Below are positions 36,795-45,639 of a DNA stretch of 64,000 nucleotides, one piece after another. The stretch lies in contig NZ_SLYW01000004.1 of the NCBI RefSeq assembly GCF_004343585.1, positions 372,001 through 436,000 on the forward strand, written 5' to 3'. The stretch is from Neorhizobium sp. JUb45. Its GTDB lineage: Bacteria; Pseudomonadota; Alphaproteobacteria; Rhizobiales; Rhizobiaceae. Position 1 is the first letter of the stretch. Each line of letters starts with the position of its first letter. The notes under the pieces are model-generated. The model worked only from the letters and a program-made list of their open reading frames with translations. It did no database searches and was not told the DNA's origin. A program made the translations under genes and the position numbers.

Positions 36795-38723
36795 CTATTT
36801 CTTTGTCCCGATGGCCGCATCAACGGGGCGATGTGGCGTTTTGTTCCAGAAAAAAGGTTTTGTCCTCAATTCGTTGATCGCTTTCCAGGCCGCAGCCGAT
36901 GTCAGCATCCAGTAGAGCGGCACTGCCGCCCAGCGCCAGCCCACAAGTCGCTTCTCGTGGTCGGTCATGACACGGAAGCCGAGAACCACGAACAGAAGAT
37001 AACTTCCCAGAATATTGAGGAAGTCGATGAAGATCAGCGGATGGCTGAGCAGTGTCAGGGCCGAGGCGGGATCCTGCTGGATGGCATGGAGACTTGTCAG
37101 AACCAGAAGCAGGATCAGCGGGTGCAGAAGCGCCGACACCAGCATGCCGCCGATCATAAGCTGGAAGGCGAGGGCGCCGAACCAGCCCATCTCGGTAATA
37201 TGGGCTCTGGGATGCCGCGTCGCCACCAGCCATGTCTGAACCCAGCCCTTGTACCAGCGCGTTCGTTGGCCAAACCATTCTCGCAGCGATATCGGCGCAT
37301 CTTCCAGCGTCTGCCGGCGCAAGGTCGCGGCGCGATATCCGTGTCGGTAGAGCCGAACGCCAAGATCTGCGTCCTCCGTCACATTGAACGGATCCCAGCC
37401 ACCGACTTCGAGCAATACCGATGTGCGAAAGTGGTTGGACGTGCCGCCGAGCGGCAATGGCAGGCGATAGTCGGACAGCATCGGTAAAAGGCCGCGAAAC
37501 AATGCCGAATATTCGACCGCAAACAGCGCACTCAGAAAGGAATGGCTGGCATTGGTAATGACGAGTGGAGCCTGCAGACAGGCGATCTCGGCGGGGCTTT
37601 CGCGAAAGCGTTGAAATGCCTCGCGCAATTGTTGCGGGTGCGGCCGGTCCTCGGCATCGTATATGGCCAGAAACTCGCCGCGCGCCGCACAGAGCGTATA
37701 TGTCAGGGCCTTCGGTTTGGTGCGCGGCTGGGAGGGCGGAACGGTGACGATTTCAAAATGCGGTTTGAGCGCAACAGCCTGCAAAGCCGCAATGGTGTCG
37801 ATATCGTCGCCCTCGCAGACGAGTTTGATGTCGAGCAGTGAAGGTGGCCAGTCCAGTCTCTCAAGGCTGCGAACCAGCTGTGTCACGACGGCGGCTTCAC
37901 GGTAAAGCGCCACCATGACCGTATAGACCGGCAGTTTTGCATCGGATGCCGCCGCGTTCGTCCTGCTGCGCCGTCTCGGCTGACGTTTGAGGTGGGACAG
38001 TGCGGCAATGCGCATTGTCAGCGAAGACAGGTAAAGCAGTGACAAAGTCAGATGCAGGGCGGGAAGCGTGGCCTGCGGCGCCAGCAACAGAGCCATGGCC
38101 AGAATGACGCTCGCGCCGCCGGCGGCAAAACCCTGGGCGCCGGAAAGAACGATACGGGCCGAGGAATAGGTGCGCTTTTCGAAAAGGTCGGTCACGGCGG
38201 ATCGTGTCCGTCGTGAAGCGCCAGCCTCCCACACTGCCGCGCGGAGCTGTGACGGTGTGGTGATCACCAGCCCCTGACGCAGCGCCGGCAAGCGGTCGAG
38301 AAGGGCGGCGAGATCGGCAAGCCTTGCCGCTTCGGGAACGATCGCCACCTGTGGCGCTTTTTTCGCATGCTGCAGCCGTATCTGGTTCGGGCGCAGCAGT
38401 TGCACATCCAGCGTATGGCCGTCGACAATGTCGCAGGCATCTATCTCCGCGATGAAGGGCAGGCGCAGGAAGCGGGCCATGGCGGCAAAATAGGCATCTT
38501 CGCGGATAGAACCGTCGGCCAGCAGTTCCGCCTCTATGCTCGTGCCGTTTTTCTTCGCCAGCCCGGCAAATTTGCGGATCAGCGGTTTACCGATGCCAAG
38601 ACCGGTAAGCGCCGCGATTTCGTCCAGTGTCGGATCGTCAGTCCGCGTGGCAGGTGCGGTATCGCCAACAATAATTTTACGGGCGCTCGGTGGCGCGCTA
38701 TCAAAATATTCCCCGACACGCAT
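36795..38723 (-). CDS. BcsA-like membrane glycosyltransferase (GT2) with N-terminal MshEN-like region
   Basis: About 642 residues. The N-terminal 170 residues are soluble and include GTSIEAELLADGSIREDAYFAAMARFLRLPFI, which resembles the MshEN/type II secretion E N-terminal fold. Two membrane helices follow near residues 205-245. The GT2 catalytic core has YTVMVALYRE, IYDAEDRPHP (DxD-like), TEDADLGVRLYRHGY and QRTRWYKGWVQTW, the processive D, DxD, TED, QxxRW set. Three or four more helices close the protein. It should polymerise and export a polysaccharide across the inner membrane. No PilZ domain or BcsB-like partner is seen nearby. The sugar product is unknown. Confidence 0.85.
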   Translation of the reverse strand: MRVGEYFDSAPPSARKIIVGDTAPATRTDDPTLDEIAALTGLGIGKPLIRKFAGLAKKNGTSIEAELLADGSIREDAYFAAMARFLRLPFIAEIDACDIVDGHTLDVQLLRPNQIRLQHAKKAPQVAIVPEAARLADLAALLDRLPALRQGLVITTPSQLRAAVWEAGASRRTRSAVTDLFEKRTYSSARIVLSGAQGFAAGGASVILAMALLLAPQATLPALHLTLSLLYLSSLTMRIAALSHLKRQPRRRSRTNAAASDAKLPVYTVMVALYREAAVVTQLVRSLERLDWPPSLLDIKLVCEGDDIDTIAALQAVALKPHFEIVTVPPSQPRTKPKALTYTLCAARGEFLAIYDAEDRPHPQQLREAFQRFRESPAEIACLQAPLVITNASHSFLSALFAVEYSALFRGLLPMLSDYRLPLPLGGTSNHFRTSVLLEVGGWDPFNVTEDADLGVRLYRHGYRAATLRRQTLEDAPISLREWFGQRTRWYKGWVQTWLVATRHPRAHITEMGWFGALAFQLMIGGMLVSALLHPLILLLVLTSLHAIQQDPASALTLLSHPLIFIDFLNILGSYLLFVVLGFRVMTDHEKRLVGWRWAAVPLYWMLTSAAAWKAINELRTKPFFWNKTPHRPVDAAIGTKK

Positions 38724-38782
38724 GCTTCTGCTACACCCCACACAACAACAAGCCCCCGCATGTCTCGTTTCGGATCATACAG

Positions 38783-39676
38783 ATGCACGCATTGGTTACA
38801 TCCCCAAAAAGCCGGGGGCCGTTCAAAGGTCTGTTGTCGGGGCTCGCCGCCATGCTTGCCGTTGTGATCGGATCAGGATTTCCAGTCGCAGCACAGCAAC
38901 CCGGCAATGCCGAGCTGCCGGTGATGTTCGACGCACGCGAGCGCCTGCCGCGGCCCGACCTTTCCAATGTGCTGCGCGTCCGGGCGCTTACGACGGTGGA
39001 TTTTCCGCCCTTCAGTTTTCTCGATCAGACAGGCCGTCTGACCGGCTTTCACGTGGATTTCATTCGGGAAATCTGTGCTGAACTGAAAATCGAGGCAAAG
39101 TGCCAGATCCAGGCCGTGCCGTTTGCCGATCTTGAGCCGACGCTGGAAAAAGCGGGTGCCGAACTGGTTCTGGCGGGCGTGGCGGTGACGCCGGATCTGC
39201 GCCAGAAATTCTCCTTCTCACGCCCCTATCTGCTGTTGCCGGCGCGTTTTGCTGTCGGAAAGAAGATCGGACTGACGGGGCACGCATCGGTTGCGTTGTC
39301 GGGTCGTCCGGTCGGCGTCGTGGCCGGCACCGTACATGAGGCGATGTTGAAAGGGTTTTTCCCGAAAGTGCAGGCCCGCCCATTCGAAACGCCGGATGCG
39401 ATGCTGGATGCGCTGAAACAGGGCAGCGTCGATGCGGTTTTTGCCGATGGCCTGCGATTGCCCTTCTGGGTGGCGAGCGAAGCATCGGGCGGCTGCTGCA
39501 CGCTGTTTGATGGCCCTTACATGTCGCAACGTTATCTGGGCGAAGGCCTGTCGGCGATGTTCCGTCACAACGACACGGCACTGCCGGCTGCCTTCGATAG
39601 CGCCGTGGCAGCCCTGGCACGCAATGGCCGCCTGCAGGAAATCTATCTGCGCTATTTCCCGAACGGGCTTTATTGA
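38783..39676 (+). CDS. periplasmic amino-acid-type substrate-binding protein (SBP_bac_3)
   Basis: 297 residues. An export signal (LLSGLAAMLAVVIGSGFPVAAQ) precedes a family-3 solute-binding domain. The marks are LRVRALTTVDFPPFSFLDQTGRLTGFHVDFIREICAELKI, FADLEPTLEKAGAELVLAGVAVTPDLRQKFSFSRPYL and VGVVAGTVHEAM, DALKQGSVDAVFADG. No permease or ATPase is next to it, so it is either an orphan receptor or works with distant genes. It diverges from the glycosyltransferase with a 59-base gap. Confidence 0.85.
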   Translation: MHALVTSPKSRGPFKGLLSGLAAMLAVVIGSGFPVAAQQPGNAELPVMFDARERLPRPDLSNVLRVRALTTVDFPPFSFLDQTGRLTGFHVDFIREICAELKIEAKCQIQAVPFADLEPTLEKAGAELVLAGVAVTPDLRQKFSFSRPYLLLPARFAVGKKIGLTGHASVALSGRPVGVVAGTVHEAMLKGFFPKVQARPFETPDAMLDALKQGSVDAVFADGLRLPFWVASEASGGCCTLFDGPYMSQRYLGEGLSAMFRHNDTALPAAFDSAVAALARNGRLQEIYLRYFPNGLY

Positions 39677-39689
39677 AAAGCTGGAATTC

Positions 39690-40361
39690 TTACTGGCTCG
39701 CCCAGATGATGCGGGCGATCCATTCGATCTCGGTCATCTCGAATGTGCGGTTGGGATGGGCGGGATTGAGCGAGTTGAGCTCGATCGATTTGGCGCTCTG
39801 GCGCAACAGCACCTTGGCCATCACTTCACCGTCGCGGGTTTTCACAACCACGCGGTCGCCGCGCCGCACCTGCGCGCCGGGCTCGACGATCAGCCGGTCG
39901 CCGTCGCGGTAAAGCGGCAGCATGGAATCGCCCTGTATCTCCAGCGCATAAACGGCACCGCTTGTGGGAGCAGCCGGAAAATCCACCACATCCCAGCCCT
40001 GGCCGGCGGGAAATCCGCCATCGTCGAAAAAGCCGCCGGCGCCGGCCTGGGCGAATCCCAGCAGCGGAATGCCGGTCGATTGCGGCGGATAGGTCACCTC
40101 TGGCACTGCCACTGGAGCGTGGGCGGCCTGATCCGGACCGAGAAAGGCCAGAAACTGGTCGATGCTTGAGCCGGTCGCTTCCAACACCTTGGCGATCGAT
40201 TCCGTCGAGGGCCAGCGCATGCGGCCATCCGGCCCCTGTCGTTTTGATTTGTTGAAGGATGTCGGGTCGAGGCCAGCCCGCCGGGCAAGGCCCGAAGGGG
40301 TCAGTTGGTGGCGTTCGGCCAGGGCGTCGAGCGCACTCCAGATCGTCTCGTGTGACAACAT
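39690..40361 (-). CDS. XRE-HTH / S24 peptidase-type transcriptional regulator
   Basis: 223 residues. An N-terminal helix-turn-helix (LTPSGLARRAGLDPTSFNKSKR, with WPSTESIAKVLEATG) is joined to an S24 LexA-like domain. Catalytic Ser146 lies in EIQGDSMLPLYRDGD and Lys183 in VMAKVLL. An Ala-Gly pair in AQAGAGGFFDDGG could be the self-cleavage site. Such proteins behave like phage CI or stress repressors; no phage genes are close by. The start at ATG 40361 gives a compact HTH; a longer reading from 40487 is unlikely. Confidence 0.85.
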   Translation of the reverse strand: MLSHETIWSALDALAERHQLTPSGLARRAGLDPTSFNKSKRQGPDGRMRWPSTESIAKVLEATGSSIDQFLAFLGPDQAAHAPVAVPEVTYPPQSTGIPLLGFAQAGAGGFFDDGGFPAGQGWDVVDFPAAPTSGAVYALEIQGDSMLPLYRDGDRLIVEPGAQVRRGDRVVVKTRDGEVMAKVLLRQSAKSIELNSLNPAHPNRTFEMTEIEWIARIIWASQ

Positions 40362-40586
40362 CGTTTTCAAATCCTGCCGTGCCAGGTCAGCGTTGCCGTC
40401 CGCCAAAAGGCTTTGGCAAGGCGATACGGCCTGTTTCGGGTTTCGCGCATCCGGCAGGCCCGGAAAAGCGCTAAATGCCTGGACCACGCAAGTACAGCCG
40501 GGCGGCTTTGAAACTAACCAAAGCCGGCGCCGGAGTAAAGATGGAGAGGAATAAAATCCTGTCGGTGTAATCGACAGACGCCGCGC

Positions 40587-41243
40587 TCATGCGACCATGG
40601 AAAGGTTTACCTGGCCGAGCTTGATCACCGCCTGTGTGCGGCTGTCGACATTGAGTTTTAACAGGATCGCCGAGACATGTGCCTTGATCGTCGCTTCGGA
40701 CACACCGAGCGCATAGGCGATCTGCTTGTTCAAAAGCCCTTTGCCGAGCATGGAAAGCACCTTGCTCTGCTGTGGCGTCAGCGTTTTCATGCGCTCCATC
40801 AACTCGGTCATCGTCGGGTCGGCGGTGGAGCCGTTCTTCTGTTCGCTGCCCTGCATGCCGGTCCAGATGCCGCCATCGAGCACGGTATCGACTGCCCTGC
40901 GGATATCTTCCAGCCCGGCCGATTTGGAGATGAAGCCCGAGGCCCCGAGTTCGAGCGCGCGGTTGATCGTGGCGTGGTCGTCGCTGGCCGATACGACGAT
41001 CACCGGCAAGCCGGGGAATTCGGAACGGATCGCCGTCAGCCCGGAAAAGCCGGAAACGCCCGGCATGTTGAGGTCGAGCAGCATCAGGTCGATCTCGGCA
41101 TGGTCGCCGGCCGCCTTTCTGGCTGCCGCGAAGTCGCCGGCCTCGATAATGGTCTGCTGGTTGCCGATATCGTTTACCGCCTGCCGCAGCGCGCCGCGAA
41201 ACAGAGGGTGGTCATCCGCAATGACAATGGTGAGTGTCTGCAT
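40587..41243 (-). CDS. LuxR/NarL-type response regulator
   Basis: 218 residues. The receiver domain has ADD at residues 9-11, phospho-acceptor Asp57 in LMLLDLNMPG and a Ser/Lys pair (FISKSAG). A LuxR helix-turn-helix ends the protein: LTPQQSKVLSMLGKGLLNKQIAYALGVSEATIKAHVSAILLKLNV. No histidine kinase is adjacent, so it is an orphan regulator here. The 225-base gap between it and the S24 regulator is empty. Confidence 0.9.
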   Translation of the reverse strand: MQTLTIVIADDHPLFRGALRQAVNDIGNQQTIIEAGDFAAARKAAGDHAEIDLMLLDLNMPGVSGFSGLTAIRSEFPGLPVIVVSASDDHATINRALELGASGFISKSAGLEDIRRAVDTVLDGGIWTGMQGSEQKNGSTADPTMTELMERMKTLTPQQSKVLSMLGKGLLNKQIAYALGVSEATIKAHVSAILLKLNVDSRTQAVIKLGQVNLSMVA

Positions 41244-41380
41244 GCCCACGCCGCCTCCCAACAGCATAGTCTGCCTCGTCTCCTCGCCATATTTCTAATA
41301 CCGCCGGCCGTTCAGCACAAGGGCTTGTGGCCACAGACTTCACAACTGTCAGTTTCCATTCGTCTCAAACTTGAGACACA

Positions 41381-41809
41381 TCAGGTGCGGTTCGGCACTG
41401 TCTGCTGCTGTTCTTCCTCGCGGAATTCCTGAACCAGGCCGAAGAAACGGCGCATGAACCGCTCCATGATCGACAATGTGGTTTCGATTTCCTGTTCGGA
41501 GGGAACGCCCGGTTTGGCTGCTGCCGTGCCGCCCTGCTTCTCCAGTGCGGTCACACGTTTTTCGAGAAGATCGAGTTCCTTCTCATAGGCCGCGCGCTCG
41601 TCCGCCGCCATCCGGCAGGTCAACTGTCCGCCTTCGTCGCGGCACAGCGTCAGCGCGCCGGTCTCTGTATCCAGCCGCACGAAACCGCTCTCGGTCTTTT
41701 CCAGGCTGAAGCGTTTCTGGCCGCCATCCTGCGCCAGCGTTGCAACGGGAGCAGAAACCACGGCCACCATGCCCGCGAGAGCGGCAACTGCTGTGCTACG
41801 TAAAAACAT
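41381..41809 (-). CDS. exported hypothetical protein with coiled coil
   Basis: 142 residues. A Sec signal (MFLRSTAVAALAGMVAVVSAPVATLAQ) is followed by a small domain with two cysteines (LTLCRDEGGQLTCRMAADERAAY) and a coiled coil (EKELDLLEKRVTALEKQ). The C-terminal helix is FMRRFFGLVQEFREEEQQQ. AGGAGAC fixes the start at 41809. A known rhizobial hypothetical pattern, but I cannot name a family. Periplasmic. Confidence 0.75.
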   Translation of the reverse strand: MFLRSTAVAALAGMVAVVSAPVATLAQDGGQKRFSLEKTESGFVRLDTETGALTLCRDEGGQLTCRMAADERAAYEKELDLLEKRVTALEKQGGTAAAKPGVPSEQEIETTLSIMERFMRRFFGLVQEFREEEQQQTVPNRT

Positions 41810-41919
41810 GTCTGTCTCCTGTTTTTCTAAAGGCCGTTTTCCCAAAGGATTGACCTTCGCCATGGACAAAGCGCCGCCTTTGCGGCAAAGCCTCGGCAAA
41901 CAATCATAGCCGGGAACCA

Positions 41920-42264
41920 ATGATGAGCGACGTTATCTACAAGATCGTGACGGAAGACCTGTGGCTTGATGCCAGAGGAAAGGGCGTTTTTGATGGCGCG
42001 TCGATCGATCTTGCCGATGGCTATATTCATCTGTCCACCGCAGGCCAGGCTCAAGGCACCGCCGACAAATATTTCGCCGGCCAGACGGGGCTGTTGCTGA
42101 TCGCCGTCGATGTGGACCGGCTGGGCGACACGCTGCGCTGGGAACCCTCGCGCGGCGGCGAACTCTTCCCCCACCTCTATGCGCCTCTGACATTCGATGC
42201 CGTTTTGTGGGAAAAACCGTTGGTCATAGGCGCCGATGGCCGCCACCAGTTTCCGGAGATCTGA
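41920..42264 (+). CDS. DUF952 family protein
   Basis: 114 residues, nearly the whole DUF952 domain: IYKIVTEDLWLDARGKGVFDGASIDLADGYIHLSTAGQAQGTADKYFAG, LLLIAVDVDRLGDTLRWEPSRGGELFPHLYAPL. Cytoplasmic; function unknown, sometimes linked to glutathione-transferase-like roles. It ends four bases before pyrD, so the two are co-transcribed, as in many rhizobia. Confidence 0.88.
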   Translation: MMSDVIYKIVTEDLWLDARGKGVFDGASIDLADGYIHLSTAGQAQGTADKYFAGQTGLLLIAVDVDRLGDTLRWEPSRGGELFPHLYAPLTFDAVLWEKPLVIGADGRHQFPEI

Positions 42265-42268
42265 GACC

Positions 42269-43357
42269 ATGATGAGCCTTCTGAAAAGCGTCACCCGCCG
42301 AGGTCTCTTCCTGCTCGATCCGGAAGCAGCGCATGGCATGTCCATCACCGCGCTGAAGACCGGCCTTGTGCCGTCCTGCGCAGCCCGACCCGATCCGCGC
42401 CTGCGCGTCAGCCTCGCCGGGCTCGATTTTCCCAATCCGGTCGGCCTTGCCGCCGGTTACGACAAGAATGCCGAAGTGCCGGAAGCGCTGCTGAGGCTCG
42501 GTTTCGGTCATGTCGAAGTCGGCACGCTCACCCCGAAGGCGCAGGCCGGCAATCCCAAGCCGCGGCTGTTCCGTCTGGTCGAGGACGAGGCCGTCATCAA
42601 CCGTTTCGGTTTCAACAATGAAGGCCATGAAGCAGCTTTCGCGCGCCTGCAAAAAATCCGTCGTAATGGCATCATCGGCGTCAATATCGGTGCCAACAAG
42701 GACGCCACTGATCGCATCGCCGACTACGTCGCCGGCATCCGCCGCTTCAACTCGGTCGCCACCTATTTCACTGCTAACATTTCCTCACCCAACACACCCG
42801 GCCTGCGCGATCTGCAGGCGCGCGAAAGCCTGAACGCATTGCTGTCGGCTGTTATTGCTGCCCGCAATGAAGAAGCGCAAAAGTCCGGCCGCAAGGTTCC
42901 GGTTTTTTTGAAGATCGCGCCGGATCTCACCGAAGAGGGCATGGACGACATTGCCGCCGAAGTGCTGGCGCATCAGCTGGATGGCCTGATCGTCTCCAAC
43001 ACCACGCTGTCACGCGATGACCTGCTCGATCAGGCGCAGGCGGGCGAGGCCGGTGGCCTATCCGGCAAGCCGCTGTTCGCACGCTCCACGGCGGTTCTCG
43101 CAAAAATGCGCCAGAAGGTCGGCAAGGAACTGCCGATCATCGGTGTCGGCGGCGTGTCCTCGGCCGATACGGCGCTGGAAAAGATCAGGGCAGGGGCCGA
43201 TCTGGTGCAGCTTTATTCCTGCATGGTTTATGAAGGTCCGGCTCTCGCCGGTCGCGTCGTCTCCGGCCTGTCAAAGCTTCTCGACCGTGAACAGGTTTCG
43301 TCCGTGCGTGACCTGCGCGACAGCCGCGTCGATCACTGGGCGGCAGCAAAACTCTGA
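42269..43357 (+). CDS. pyrD: dihydroorotate dehydrogenase (quinone)
   Basis: 362 residues, class 2 (membrane-linked, quinone-using) by its N-terminal helix (LLKSVTRRGLFLLDPEAAHGMSI) and length. Flavin and substrate motifs: NPVGLAAGYDKNAE, GHVEVGTLTPKAQAGNPKPRLFRL, INRFGFNNEG, NISSPNTPGLRDLQ (catalytic Ser) and IGVGGVSSADTALEKIRAGADLVQLY. Fourth step of UMP synthesis. Its 3' end overlaps the convergent MATE gene by 25 bases. Confidence 0.96.
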   Translation: MMSLLKSVTRRGLFLLDPEAAHGMSITALKTGLVPSCAARPDPRLRVSLAGLDFPNPVGLAAGYDKNAEVPEALLRLGFGHVEVGTLTPKAQAGNPKPRLFRLVEDEAVINRFGFNNEGHEAAFARLQKIRRNGIIGVNIGANKDATDRIADYVAGIRRFNSVATYFTANISSPNTPGLRDLQARESLNALLSAVIAARNEEAQKSGRKVPVFLKIAPDLTEEGMDDIAAEVLAHQLDGLIVSNTTLSRDDLLDQAQAGEAGGLSGKPLFARSTAVLAKMRQKVGKELPIIGVGGVSSADTALEKIRAGADLVQLYSCMVYEGPALAGRVVSGLSKLLDREQVSSVRDLRDSRVDHWAAAKL

Positions 43358-44703
43358 CGCGCCTTTGACGGCAGCATGGCGATAAGAAACAGGCCGCGCA
43401 GACCCAGAAACAGGTTGAGCGCGATCCAAAGGCCGTGATTGCCGAAGGCCGGCACCAGAAGGGCGACGGCCAGACAGAAACCGACGAGCGATGCCAGCAT
43501 CATGTTGCGCATCGCCCGCGACCATGTGGCGCCGATGAACACGCCGTCGAGCTGGAAGGCGAGCGCGCCGGTCACGCCGGTCAGCGCCGCCCAGCCGAGA
43601 TGGCGCATGGCTTCGCTACGCACCTCCGGCGAGGTGGTGAGAAGATCGATCATCGATGTGCCGAAAATCATGAAGAACAGCGCCAGCAGGCCGGCCATGG
43701 CAAAAGACCACAGCGCCGTCAGCTTCAGCGCGCGGTCGAAGGCCGGCCGGTACCGCGCGCCGACGGAACGCCCCGCCAATTGTTCGGCAGCACCTGCAAG
43801 CCCGTCGAGAAAAAACGAGCAGAGCATGAACACGTTCATGAGCACCGCATTGGCGGCCAGTGTCACCGCCCCAAAACTGGAGCCGACCCGCGTCATGATC
43901 GCATAGGCGCAGTTGAGCACCAGCGAGCGGATCAGAATATCGGCATTCAGCTGGAACAGCGCCTTCAGCCGGTCGCGATCGAGAATGTCGGTCCGGTTCG
44001 GCCGGCTGCCCGGCATTTTTATGAACTGCCGGAACACCAGAATGAGGCCCACAACGGCGCCGATCGTTTCCGCACAGGCCGTGCCCCATGCGACGCCATC
44101 GACGCCCCAGCCCAGATGCAGGCCGAGATAGGTCGACAGGATGATATTGCTGCCGTTGATGACGACCTGCAGAAACAGGCCGGTCGTGCCCTGTCCGCGC
44201 CCGAGCACATAGCCGAGAATGGCAAAGTTGATGAAGGTCATCGGGCTGCTGAGCACGCGGATGCCAAAATAGTGGCGGGTGACATCGGCAACCGCGGCAT
44301 CGTCGGTCATCAGGCCGGGGGCGTAGGCTGATATCAGCGGCGTCGCCAGCAGCATCAGCAGGCCAAGGCCGATGGCGCTGATGAAGGCGCGCCAGAATAC
44401 CGCCTGTTCCTCGCGCCTGTCGCCGCGGCCAAAGGCCTGCGCCGTCAATCCGGTGGTGGAGGTGCGGAAAAAGCTGAGGCTGCCGAAAATGAGGTCGAAC
44501 AGGATTGCGCCGATCGCAAGACCGGCAAGGGCTGCCGGATCACCGAGCCGACCGACCACGCCGGTGGCGGTCAGGCCCAGAAGCGGCGTGGTGAGAAAGC
44601 CGAGCGTCATCGGCACGGCGATCGACAGCACGCCTTTATGCGTCACCTCGAAGGGCCGCACGGCCGCACCATCCTCAATATGATCGGCCGCCTGCTGCCC
44701 CAT
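43333..44703 (-). CDS. MATE-family efflux protein (DinF-like)
   Basis: 456 residues and about 12 membrane helices in two homologous halves. The N-terminal pattern KGVLSIAVPMTLGFLTTPLLGLTATGVVGRLGDPAALAGLAIG and the loop FFRTSTTGLTAQAFGRGDRREE are typical of the DinF branch. These proteins export drugs or metabolites with Na+ or H+. Substrate unknown. Overlaps pyrD tail to tail. Confidence 0.9.
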   Translation of the reverse strand: MGQQAADHIEDGAAVRPFEVTHKGVLSIAVPMTLGFLTTPLLGLTATGVVGRLGDPAALAGLAIGAILFDLIFGSLSFFRTSTTGLTAQAFGRGDRREEQAVFWRAFISAIGLGLLMLLATPLISAYAPGLMTDDAAVADVTRHYFGIRVLSSPMTFINFAILGYVLGRGQGTTGLFLQVVINGSNIILSTYLGLHLGWGVDGVAWGTACAETIGAVVGLILVFRQFIKMPGSRPNRTDILDRDRLKALFQLNADILIRSLVLNCAYAIMTRVGSSFGAVTLAANAVLMNVFMLCSFFLDGLAGAAEQLAGRSVGARYRPAFDRALKLTALWSFAMAGLLALFFMIFGTSMIDLLTTSPEVRSEAMRHLGWAALTGVTGALAFQLDGVFIGATWSRAMRNMMLASLVGFCLAVALLVPAFGNHGLWIALNLFLGLRGLFLIAMLPSKARQSFAAAQ

Positions 44704-44734
44704 CGTATTTTGCGCCCCCGCGCCGCATTGCCGG

Positions 44735-45208
44735 TTAGCTGGAGAGGATCATCGACCAGTAGGGTCGTCCATCCGCGGCATATGCCACGGCCACACCGAG
44801 CCCGCTATAGGCGTCCAGCATGTTCTTCAGGTGTTTTGGGCTGTCGATCCATGCCTGAACTGCGCGTTCCACCTCGTTCTGGCCGCTGGCGATATTTTCC
44901 GCGGCGGGCAGCGGTACATCGCTGCCTTTCATGCGGTCGTAAAAACTGTCACCAAGCCCGATAAGATGCTGCATTTCCTTGGCTTTTGCCATGCGCACGG
45001 CTTGCACGGCTGCCGCCTTGCGGGCCGGATTGGCGCTGGAAAGGGCGGAAAGGCCGTTTTTCTTGCGAAGCTCGTTGACCAGCGGCAGTGCCGCCGCCGT
45101 CCGGTCGGTCGCCCCCGGCGTCGGCGAAAGAACACCGACGGTGGAACAGCCGGCCAGTACAAGGCCAACACCTGAAAGGGCGAGAAAGCCTCGGCGCGAT
45201 GGTGTCAT
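44735..45208 (-). CDS. CAP/SCP-domain lipoprotein
   Basis: 157 residues. The signal has a Tat-like SRRGFLALSG followed by the lipobox VLAGC, so it is lipid-anchored. A CAP (SCP/TAPS) domain follows: LVNELRKKNGLSALSSANPARKAAAVQAVRMAKAKEMQHL, FYDRMKGSDVPLPAAENIASGQNEVERAVQAWIDSPKHLKNMLDAYSGLGVAVAY. The usual GHN-type His is replaced by the MQHL region. Role unknown; CAP proteins bind lipids or act at the cell surface. It follows the small membrane protein by 13 bases. Confidence 0.82.
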   Translation of the reverse strand: MTPSRRGFLALSGVGLVLAGCSTVGVLSPTPGATDRTAAALPLVNELRKKNGLSALSSANPARKAAAVQAVRMAKAKEMQHLIGLGDSFYDRMKGSDVPLPAAENIASGQNEVERAVQAWIDSPKHLKNMLDAYSGLGVAVAYAADGRPYWSMILSS

Positions 45209-45221
45209 AAACTCCGTCATG

Positions 45222-45488
45222 TCAGCGCCGGAAACTCATCAGGCGCAGGATGATGAAGACCGGGATGACCACGATCGCACCGAGCAGCAGGTAATTGCCG
45301 ACCGTGCCGAGCGCTTCGAAGCCGTTGTACCAGATATCGAGGAAATGATAGCGAATGCTGCCGACGATATTGTCGGGCGTATAGCCCAGCCATGCCAGAA
45401 CGACGCCGACTATGAGGCAGACGACCACCAGCTTGACAAGCGTGCGGCCGGGAGAGTCACCGAGGAAACTGTTCACGGAAGAGGTCAT
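45222..45488 (-). CDS. DUF6460-like small membrane protein
   Basis: 88 residues with two membrane helices, TLVKLVVVCLIVGVVLAWLGY and VGNYLLLGAIVVIPVFIILRLM, separated by YHFLDIWYNGFEALG. The shape fits a rhizobial family I know as DUF6460, though the name is given with moderate certainty. First gene of a two-gene unit with the CAP lipoprotein. Confidence 0.65.
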   Translation of the reverse strand: MTSSVNSFLGDSPGRTLVKLVVVCLIVGVVLAWLGYTPDNIVGSIRYHFLDIWYNGFEALGTVGNYLLLGAIVVIPVFIILRLMSFRR

Positions 45489-45639
45489 CCTTGTTCATCT
45501 GCGGGGGTGCGAAAGACATAGTGGCCCCATTATCGCACTGCAAGCATGTTTGCATCATGTGTCTGCCTCCTCAGATAGAACTTGAGTTTTTTTATGACTT
45601 GCGCGAGATGGCGCAACTCCAGTGAAAGCCTTGCCGCCG

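Noticed and set aside
39690..40361. Phage repressor marking a prophage
   Set aside because: The S24-type regulator has no phage genes around it and sits among chromosomal housekeeping genes.
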